From JANNHK01 sp031404355 (GTDB lineage: Bacteria; Actinomycetota; Acidimicrobiia; IMCC26256; PALSA-610), in NCBI GenBank assembly GCA_031404355.1, contig JANNHK010000408.1, positions 1-6,265 on the forward strand: DNA of 6,265 nucleotides. The letters run 5' to 3'. Both the position numbers and the translations under genes were made by a program. The notes under the pieces are model-generated. The model searched no databases and was not told the origin of the DNA. It was given only the letters and a program-made list of their open reading frames with translations. Every line of letters begins with the position of its first letter. Positions within the stretch are counted from its first letter, which is position 1. Shown here in pieces: positions 1 through 5,900 of this stretch.

Positions 1-6
1 CGGAGG

Positions 7-90
7 CTCACGGTCGGTTCTCGGGCTTGCCCCGAAGGGTCACCGTTGCGGGTCAGCGCCGGACTCTCACCGGACTTCCCCGACCGCGAA
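7..90 (-). ncRNA. Cobalamin (B12) riboswitch, compact form, controlling a gene off the left edge
   Basis: On the minus strand the cobalamin-riboswitch core is clear: GGGGAAG, then CCGGTGAGAGTCCGG, then GCTGACCCGCAACGGT (81 down to about 42). It shares an 18-nt identical block (45-62) with the other riboswitch at 1202-1219. The 3' side reads AAGCCCGAGAACCGACC, a diverged B12 box that keeps AAG, ACC and the terminal CC. The closing stem pairs 80-90 with 7-17: CGGTCGG/CCGACCG is perfect, with wobble-containing extension. Between core and box lies only a small CCC-TTCG-GGG hairpin, so the peripheral arms are minimal. It begins about 30 nt after the stop codon of the surface-protein gene and points left. 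Its expression platform and target start codon lie outside the window. Regulation by cobalamin binding is known for the family; which cobalamin form it binds cannot be read here. Confidence 0.85.
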
Positions 91-121
91 CATCTGTTGC
101 GAATTGTCAAGCGGGTGAACT

Positions 122-1057
122 TCACACAGGTTGCACGCGCCGCCGCCGCAAACGCAGCGCGACGACTCCACCTCCCAGTGCGAGCAAGAGCAGTGCGAGC
201 ACGCCGAGCATGACGCCCGACGCACCGTCGGCGGGCTCGACGCGCGGTGGCCCGGATACGACTGCGTCGTCGTCGTCGTCGCTGTCGGTCGCGACACCCG
301 CCGCGACCGCGGTTCGGTCGGTGACGGTGGTGGTGGGCGGCACCGTCGTCGCGTCGGGAAGGATTCCGGTCGCGGGCGGCGCGGCACCGGTGGTGACGCC
401 GGTGCGGGTCGTCGGCGGGGGCGTGGCGCCGCTCCCCCCAGCGCCCGGGGCCACCGGTGCCGCGGTGGGCGGTGGCGTCGCGTCGGGCGTCGTCGCACCA
501 CCCGGCGCGGCCGGCGCGGGTGTCGGGGTCGGTGCCGGAGGGGTTGTGGCCGGCGGCGGCGCGGGCGGGAAGAACGTCGCGAACGGTGTGGACGGCGGTG
601 ACGTCCCGCTCCCCCAGCGCCAGCCCTCGACGTCGCCGTCGTGAACCTTGGTCGCGCCCGCGCCCGCCGACGAATACGAGAACGACGACGCGCCCCCGAC
701 CGCGCGGGAGTAACTCCAGTAGGAACTGCCGCCGCACGTGAGGCACGAGTTGTCGGCCGCACAGCCGAGGGTCACACCTTCGAGCGTGAGCGCGCACACG
801 GCCTGGCCGACGCCACCAAAACCTTTCAGCGTCGGGTTGAGGCCCGCAGCCTGGAGCACCTGCACGCCGGTGGCCTCGGTACCCGACATCGTCACCGGAA
901 TCGTGCGAACGGTGCCGTTACCGAGGTCGACAACCACCCCCACGCGCATCGTCGTCTGCGCGTCGGCGCGCACGACCGAACCGAGTGTGATCGCAGTGGC
1001 GAGCACGACGGTGAGCAACGCAAGAAAGCGGCGCCGCCCTTCGTGTCGATGCGACAT
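122..1057 (-). CDS. Secreted, membrane-anchored DUF4430/transcobalamin-like protein, candidate surface corrinoid binder
   Basis: A 311-residue protein. Residues 1-33 form a signal peptide: basic MSHRHEGRRR, a hydrophobic core, then ADA before Gln34 as a likely signal peptidase site. Residues about 35-150 form a compact extracellular domain with TGVQVLQAAG, four cysteines (88, 99, 105, 108; the last two as CLTC), YWSYSRA at 113-119 and VEGWRWG at 143-149. The YWSY...VEGW pattern resembles DUF4430/transcobalamin C-terminal-like domains of actinobacterial secreted proteins. Residues about 151-255 are a Pro/Thr/Ala-rich stalk, followed by an Asp run (260-264). Residues about 281-301 are a transmembrane helix, ending in an Arg-rich cytoplasmic tail. 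I chose ATG at 1057 because it sits just before the signal peptide and GGGGGTGAG precedes it; GTG at 1066 is an alternative. The cobalamin riboswitch directly upstream implies expression under B12 limitation. Binding B12 or a corrinoid and presenting it to a transporter is inference. The C-terminal anchor lacks a proper LPXTG motif. Confidence 0.88.
   Translation of the reverse strand: MSHRHEGRRRFLALLTVVLATAITLGSVVRADAQTTMRVGVVVDLGNGTVRTIPVTMSGTEATGVQVLQAAGLNPTLKGFGGVGQAVCALTLEGVTLGCAADNSCLTCGGSSYWSYSRAVGGASSFSYSSAGAGATKVHDGDVEGWRWGSGTSPPSTPFATFFPPAPPPATTPPAPTPTPAPAAPGGATTPDATPPPTAAPVAPGAGGSGATPPPTTRTGVTTGAAPPATGILPDATTVPPTTTVTDRTAVAAGVATDSDDDDDAVVSGPPRVEPADGASGVMLGVLALLLLALGGGVVALRLRRRRVQPV
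266..280. repeat. (GTC)5 trinucleotide run encoding five aspartates
   Basis: Five perfect GTC units on the plus strand (GAC on the minus strand) encode Asp260-Asp264 of the surface protein, between the Pro/Thr stalk and the transmembrane helix. Length changes here would stay in frame, adding or removing Asp residues. Confidence 0.6.
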
Positions 1058-1140
1058 CGCGCTCACCCCCGTCGACCCCGGCTCCGCGAGGGTCGCCACC
1101 ACTGCATCGCGCAGCGGATCGTCGGCCGACCCAGATGTGG
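1058..1140 (-). promoter_or_regulatory. Riboswitch expression platform and ribosome-binding region of the surface-protein gene
   Basis: This leader lies between the riboswitch and ATG 1057. A hairpin with 6-bp stem CGACCC/GGGTCG and an 11-nt loop (1095 down to 1073) stops just before the purine-rich GGGGGTGAG (about 1071-1063) that would serve as Shine-Dalgarno. A smaller CTGC/GCAG hairpin lies upstream. No hairpin is followed by a U tract, so intrinsic termination is unlikely. Control of ribosome access is the better guess. The exact alternative pairing with the aptamer was not resolved. Confidence 0.45.
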
Positions 1141-1255
1141 GCCGGAGAACGGCAGGTGTCCTGGCTCACGACCCGTGCCTGCGCACATGGGGCCGTTCAC
1201 AGTTGCGGGTCAGCGCCGGGATTGCACCGGCTTCCCCTGTTCGCTCCGAGCGGCA
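1141..1255 (-). ncRNA. Cobalamin (B12) riboswitch upstream of the surface-protein gene
   Basis: Minus strand, in order: GGGGAAGCCGGTG, CAATCCCGGCGCTGACCCG, CAACTGT (about 1237 to 1199), and the 3' B12 box GAGCCAGGACACCTGCC (1168-1152). These match the conserved core and B12 box of cobalamin riboswitches closely. The closing stem can form from GCCG (1254-1251), GAG, AAC and AGG on the 5' side with CCTG, GTT, CTC and CGGC (1144-1141) on the 3' side. Between core and box there is one arm: a 7-bp stem ACGGCCC/GGGTCGT with one G-U pair, topped by GTGC-GCAG-GCAC. The aptamer is therefore short, about 115 nt, compared with the roughly 200 nt of the E. coli btuB type. Its 5' end nearly touches the stop codon of the preceding gene (1258), so its promoter must lie inside that gene or the RNA comes from read-through. 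Confidence 0.95.
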
Positions 1256-1257
1256 CG

Positions 1258-1542
1258 CTACCCCAGCGACGCGTCAGGCGCTGGACGGCGACCGCGGCCG
1301 CCGAGCCAGTACCAGAGCGCGGCGACCACCAGCCAGGTGCCGTTGATCACGACCGCACCCCAGCGTTCACGCAGGATCCACCCAAGCACGATTGCGGCGA
1401 CCGCCGCCTCGTGCACCCAGAACCACGCGATCCGCCGTTCGCGCACGACCGGGATCCAGCGCACGATGATGGCGATCGAAACGGGATACCCGAAGATGAA
1501 CAGCGCGGTCGAGATGGCATCCACGGCGCCATCATGCTTCAC
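1258..1542 (-). CDS. Small three-helix membrane protein of unknown function
   Basis: A 94-residue hydrophobic protein. I do not recognise a family. Predicted membrane segments are about residues 9-30 (ending IIVRWIPVV), 38-57 (WFWVHEAAVAAIVLGWIL) and 62-81 (INGTWLVVAALWYWLGG). It is rich in Trp. Basic residues in the first loop (VRERR) and the tail (GGRGRRPAP) suggest N-terminus out and C-terminus in, although the second loop also has RER. It starts 26 nt after the stop codon of the DUF4143 ATPase, so co-transcription and translational coupling are likely. The start is uncertain: GTG 1542 gives the full first helix; GTG 1524 gives 88 residues; neither has a clear Shine-Dalgarno. An extended frame to 1689 would overlap the ATPase and is less likely. 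The stop codon TAG (1260-1258) abuts the cobalamin riboswitch. A real gene is supported by the membrane pattern and tight packing, not by a recognised homologue. Confidence 0.65.
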   Translation of the reverse strand: MKHDGAVDAISTALFIFGYPVSIAIIVRWIPVVRERRIAWFWVHEAAVAAIVLGWILRERWGAVVINGTWLVVAALWYWLGGRGRRPAPDASLG

Positions 1543-1568
1543 GGCGAGTGGAAGGTGCGTCGCCCGAG

Positions 1569-2852
1569 TTACGGTCCGAGCAGCGCAAGTGGGACGACGG
1601 CAACGCCGTCGGGTCGCCGATACGCCTCGGGTCCGGTGGTGACAACCGCGGTATCGACAACGTCGTCTCCGAGTTGGTCGCGCAGCCAACGCAGGTGTCG
1701 AACGTCACGGTCGTCGACAGCGGCGGCCAGCTTCGCCTCCAACGCGAGGACGCGGCCGCCCCGTTCGACAACAAAGTCGATCTCGTGACGACCACTATGC
1801 GTGCGGAGGTGGTACACGTTCGCGTCGACCGCCTGCGCGAACGTCCGTACCGAGAGGGCGACGAGCGATTCGAAGAGCCCGCCGAGCAGCGTTCCATCCC
1901 GCGGGACGCTGACGGGTCCTTCCTCGCCGGCGAGGAGGTGCCCGCGGCTTCGACCCAGGAGACGGGCAGCCAGAGCCGGGTCCACAAGGTGGTGTTTGGG
2001 CGACGCGGTGAGACGGGCAAAGTGATTGTTCGTGGGTAGCCACGCGTCGATCGGATCGAGGATGCGCAACGCGATCAGGAGCTCGGTGTAGGTGGTGCTC
2101 GTCGTCTTGGCCGGCTTGTTGGCCATCCCACTCGTCGCCGCATTCCGGATCGTCTCCCACGAGGCGGTAGTTGCCGTCGCAGCGGCGTACGCCCGCAACC
2201 ATGCTCGTACCGTCGCGGGACGGCGTACGGTGAATCCGGCCTCAGGCAAGTCGCGGTCGACGATCCGTTCGAGATAGCCGTCGAGCTGGCGGTCTCGTGC
2301 TCGACCGGTGAGGTGTCGCATTCCGGGAAAGCCGCCGGCGATGATCTCGTCGACATAGTCGGCGAGCCCGAGCAGCGACCGGCCGGTGACAGCTGGACGG
2401 GAGCCGTCGAGTAGTTCGCGCAGCGAAACCGTTGTGTCGTCAGCGCGGCGTTCGAACAAACTCAGCGGTCGCATTCGAAGGGAAGTAATCCGGCCCGCGC
2501 CCGAGTGCGTCGCGCCCGTAGGAGGTGAGCCGGTAAGGAGGAAGTGTCCGCCGGCCGGGTCGTCGTCAACGAGGCGGCGCACCGCGTCCCACACGGCCGG
2601 CACTCGCTGCCATTCGTCGATCAGCACCGGCGGTTCGCCGAGTCCGACGAGCGCGGGATCCGCTTCGATGACGGCGCGGTCGGCCTCGACATCGAGCCTC
2701 CTGGTTGTGCGGCACCGCTGCACAGCCGTTGCGGTCTTCCCGACGCCCTTCGGCCCGTCCAGGAGGATCGCCGAGAGCTGTCCGAATAGCTCGTCCAGCT
2801 CGTCATCAACGACCCGGCGTACATAGGCGCCCGTGAAGGAGGCTTCGACCAT
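1569..2852 (-). CDS. AAA+ ATPase, DUF4143 family (ATP-binding protein with C-terminal nuclease-like domain)
   Basis: A 427-residue protein with the full architecture of this common prokaryotic ATPase family. Walker A is GPKGVGKT (33-40). Walker B is PPVLIDEW (74-81, Asp79-Glu80). LLTGSP (105-110) fits the sensor strand, and SLRMRPLSLFER (124-135) and AGGFPG (172-177) are family hallmarks. A winged-helix-like middle follows (about 210-270), with HHLVDPALAARLLG at 287-300. The C-terminal DUF4143 part has HEIDFVVERGGRVLALEAK (Asp359, Glu372, Lys374), the D...ExK pattern of a PD-(D/E)XK-like fold. The cellular role of the family is poorly known. It is widespread, often in variable regions, and no substrate can be assigned. 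I chose ATG 2852 because the family starts close to this sequence; GTG 2885 would add 11 residues encoded by AT-rich promoter-like DNA. No Shine-Dalgarno is visible. It lies 75 nt after dnaE2 and 26 nt before the small membrane gene. All ATPase motifs are intact. Confidence 0.9.
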   Translation of the reverse strand: MVEASFTGAYVRRVVDDELDELFGQLSAILLDGPKGVGKTATAVQRCRTTRRLDVEADRAVIEADPALVGLGEPPVLIDEWQRVPAVWDAVRRLVDDDPAGGHFLLTGSPPTGATHSGAGRITSLRMRPLSLFERRADDTTVSLRELLDGSRPAVTGRSLLGLADYVDEIIAGGFPGMRHLTGRARDRQLDGYLERIVDRDLPEAGFTVRRPATVRAWLRAYAAATATTASWETIRNAATSGMANKPAKTTSTTYTELLIALRILDPIDAWLPTNNHFARLTASPKHHLVDPALAARLLGRSRGHLLAGEEGPVSVPRDGTLLGGLFESLVALSVRTFAQAVDANVYHLRTHSGRHEIDFVVERGGRVLALEAKLAAAVDDRDVRHLRWLRDQLGDDVVDTAVVTTGPEAYRRPDGVAVVPLALLGP

Positions 2853-2931
2853 GCTCGCACCATACCATTCACTCACTTGATACACTACTATTTACGCAGC
2901 TTAAATGCTACCAAGTACGCGATTGAGTCAA
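2853..2931 (-). promoter_or_regulatory. AT-rich intergenic promoter region before the DUF4143 ATPase
   Basis: By hand count the 70 bases 2861-2930 are about 40% G+C, far below the flanking genes. Two candidates are visible on the minus strand. TATGGT (2864-2859) matches the actinobacterial TANNNT -10 consensus and ends six bases before ATG 2852, which would give a leaderless mRNA; this fits the missing Shine-Dalgarno. Alternatively TTGACT (2931-2926), overlapping the dnaE2 stop, pairs with GCATTT (2908-2903, 17-nt spacing) or TAGCAT (2910-2905, 15-nt spacing). A perfect 11-bp palindrome ATTGAGTCAAT (2922-2932) covers the dnaE2 stop codon and could be an operator. No terminator for dnaE2 is visible. 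Confidence 0.4.
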
Positions 2932-5900
2932 TGGAAATCGCGGGAACGGAGCCCGTCGGCGAGGCTCACGGGCAGGCGCGTTATTCGGCCCGCGACGAGG
3001 TTGATGACGCCCTGGTGGCGTTCGAGCACGCCGCGGACTCGTAGCGCCGGTGAGCTGCGGGCCACCGTACGGAAGCGGGTCCACACGCCCTTCGTGCAGA
3101 TGACGTTCACGAGGCCGGTCTCGTCCTCGAGGTTGATGAACACAGTGCCCTTGGCCGTCGCCGGTTGCTGGCGATGCGTCACGATGCCCGCGACCTCGAC
3201 CACCGACCGGTCGGGCAGATCGCGCAGCGCGGCGGCGGTGACAACTCCCTGGCGGGTCAGTTCTTCGCGCAGGAACTCGGTCGGGTGCTTCCCCACCGAG
3301 ATGCCCATGGCCCACAGGTCGGCTTCGACGGTTTCGATCTCGGTCATGCCCGGAAGCTGGGGCGCGTCGGTGCCGGTGACGACGCCGGGCAACGTCTCGC
3401 TCACGCGGCCGTCGCGCCGCACGTTGGGGCGGGCGGTGGCGAGCGCGCCCGCGGCCCACAGCGCGGCGCGGCGCGACTGCCCGAAGCACTGTTCGAACGC
3501 GCCCGCGGTGGCCAGCGTCTCGACCTGGTCGACCGTCGCTCCGGAACGGCGTACGAAGTCTTCGAGACCGGTGAACGGCTGCTCGGCGCGTGCGTCGTCG
3601 ATGCGGTCGAGCAACGCGTCGTGCAGGCCCCGCACCGACCGCAGCCCGAGCCGCACCGCGAGGTGCGACGGTTCGGCGTGAAAACCGCGCACGGCGCGCC
3701 CCACCGGCTCGTCGTCGCCAGTACGAGGGTCAGCGGTGCGCGGTTCGAGTGTCGCATCGCGACGCGACCTGTTGAGGTCGGGGCCGAGGATCTGCACCCC
3801 GTGGCGGCGGGCGTCGCGCACGATCGTGTGCGGCGAGTAGAAGCCCATCGGTTGCGCGTTGAGGAGCGCGGCCGCGAACTCGGCCGGGTAGTGGTACTTG
3901 ATCCACGAACTCGAATACACGAGGTAGGCGAAGCTCACCGAGTGGCTCTCGGGGAACCCGAAACTCGAGAACGCTTCGAGCTTGTGGAAGATCTCCTCGG
4001 CCACCTCGCCGGTGATACCGCGCTCGGCCATGCCCGCCATCAACCGTTCGCGCATGCGGGCCATGCGCGCCTGCGAACGCTTCGAACCCATCGCCTGGCG
4101 CAACTGGTCGGCTTCGGCGGCGGTGAACCCGGCCACGTCGACCGCGAGCTGCATGAGCTGTTCCTGGAACAGCGGCACGCCGAGTGTCTTCTCGAGCGAC
4201 GGTTTCGTGAGCGGATGGATGTACGTGACTTCTTCTTCGCCGTTACGCCGCCGCAGGTACGGGTGCACCGAGCCGACCTGGATCGGGCCGGGGCGGATCA
4301 GCGCGACTTCGACGACGAGGTCGTAGAACGTGCGCGGTCGCAGCCGCGGCAACGTGGCCATCTGGGCCCGGCTCTCGACCTGGAACACGCCGACCGTGTC
4401 GGCCGCGCACAGCAGGTCGTACACCTCGGGTTCCTGCGGGATCGTCGCGAGGTCGATGTCGACGCCCGAGTACTCGCGCACCATGTCGACGGCGATGTGC
4501 AGCATCGTGAGCATGCCGAGCCCGAGCAGGTCGAACTTCACGAGCCCCGCGGCTGCACAGTCGTCCTTGTCCCACTGCAACACCGACCGCCCTTCCATGC
4601 GCGCCCACTCGACCGGACAGAACTCGACCAGCGGCCGGTCGGCCATCACCATGCCGCCCGAGTGGATACCGAGGTGGCGCGGGAAGTCGATCACCTGCGC
4701 GGCCAGCGCGAGCGCGAGCGGCGGAATCGGCGGCGGCCGGGTCGCGGGCAGGTGAACTGGCGTCACAGAACCAGGCGCCGCCTGGTTTTGTGACGCCAGT
4801 TCGGCAAAAGCCTCGGGGCCGGCGGCCCAGCGGTCGACCCACTTGCCGAGCGCGTCGGCTTGGCCGGGCGCGACGCCCGCGGCCTTGGCCATCTCGCGCA
4901 GCGCGGAGCGGGGCCGGTAGGTGATGACGTTGGCAACCTGCGCGCACCGCTGCCGCCCGTAGCGGTCGTACATGTACTGGATCACTTCTTCGCGGCGCTG
5001 ATGCTCGATGTCGAGGTCGATGTCGGGCGGGCCGTCGCGCTCGGGCGACAGGAACCGTTCGAACAACAAGCCCAGCGCGACCGCGTCGGCCTTGGTGACC
5101 CCGAGCGCGTAACACACTGCGCTGTTCGCCGCGCTCCCCCGGCCCTGGCAGTAGATGTCGCCCCGGCGGCAGAACTCGACGATGTCGTGCAGCAGCAGGA
5201 AGTAGCCGGGGAAGTTGAGCTGCTCGATGACCGACAGCTCGTACTCGATCTGGCTCATCGCCTTCGCGTGCTGCCGGTGCGACTCCGGGTACGCGACGGC
5301 CGCGCCCCGGCGGGTGAGCTCGCGCAGCCAGGTCATCTCGGTGTGGCCGTCGGGCACCGGGTAGCCGGGCAGCTCCGGGGCCGCGAGCTTGAGGTCGAAC
5401 GCGCACGCCTCGGCAATGTCAGCCGTGCGCGCCACCGCGCCCGGCCAGCGGGCGAACCGGCGCGACTGTTCGTAGGGCGAACGCAGGTGCGCGAACGATG
5501 CGGCCGGCAGCCAGCCATCGATCTCGTCGAGCGAGCGGCGAGCCCGCACCGCGGCCAACGCGGTCGCGAGCGGCCGCCGGGCGGGGATCGCGTCGTGCAC
5601 GTTGTTGGTCGCCACCACCTCGACGCCCGCGCGCAGCGCGATCTGCGCGAGCGCGTCGTTGCGGTGCCGGTCGAGCGGGTCGCCGTGGTCCCAGAGCTCC
5701 ACGAGCACGTGGTCGCGCCCGAACGCGTCGACGAGCTCGCGCAATGCGCGTTCTGCGGCCGCGGGACCGTCGCGTTGCAATGCGGCCGGGACAGTGCCCT
5801 TGCGACACGCGGTGAGCACGAACCACGCGTCGTTCTCGCGGCTCGGAACGTCGCCGTTCAGATGTACGGGCACGCGCGCCGCGTCGGCGAGTTGGGCGAG

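Noticed and set aside
105..110. Perfect TTGACA on the minus strand as a -35 box for the left riboswitch
   Set aside because: A -10 at 17 nt would fall on GCGGTC, and the start site would lie inside the aptamer core, so it cannot drive a complete riboswitch.
119..129. Inverted repeat GTGAA-GTTCAC around the stop of the surface-protein gene as a terminator
   Set aside because: It is too short, has almost no loop, and has no U tract.
346..360. LPDAT at residues 233-237 of the surface protein as a sortase signal
   Set aside because: It lacks the final Gly and lies about 45 residues before the transmembrane helix, whereas sortase motifs sit directly before it.
27..644. Long plus-strand open frames over the surface-protein gene, including one rich in Gly/Val
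   Set aside because: They are antisense shadows of a Pro/Thr/Ala-rich coding region with strong codon bias; the minus frame has a signal peptide, domain motifs and a membrane anchor.
1543..1689. Extended start of the small membrane protein up to 1689
   Set aside because: It would overlap the ATPase C-terminus by more than 100 nt and adds an Arg/Thr-rich shadow-like segment.
2853..2885. GTG 2885 as the start of the DUF4143 ATPase
   Set aside because: The 11 extra residues come from AT-rich promoter-like DNA, are not family-like, and no Shine-Dalgarno precedes them; ATG 2852 is preferred.
3165..4793. A 542-codon plus-strand open frame opposite dnaE2
   Set aside because: It is antisense to conserved polymerase motifs, has a low-complexity composition rich in Arg, His, Glu and Val, and no recognisable domain. 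It is a shadow of high GC at third codon positions.
4754..4802. The dnaE2 palindrome as a transcription terminator
   Set aside because: It lies in the middle of an intact coding frame, and no U tract follows on either strand.
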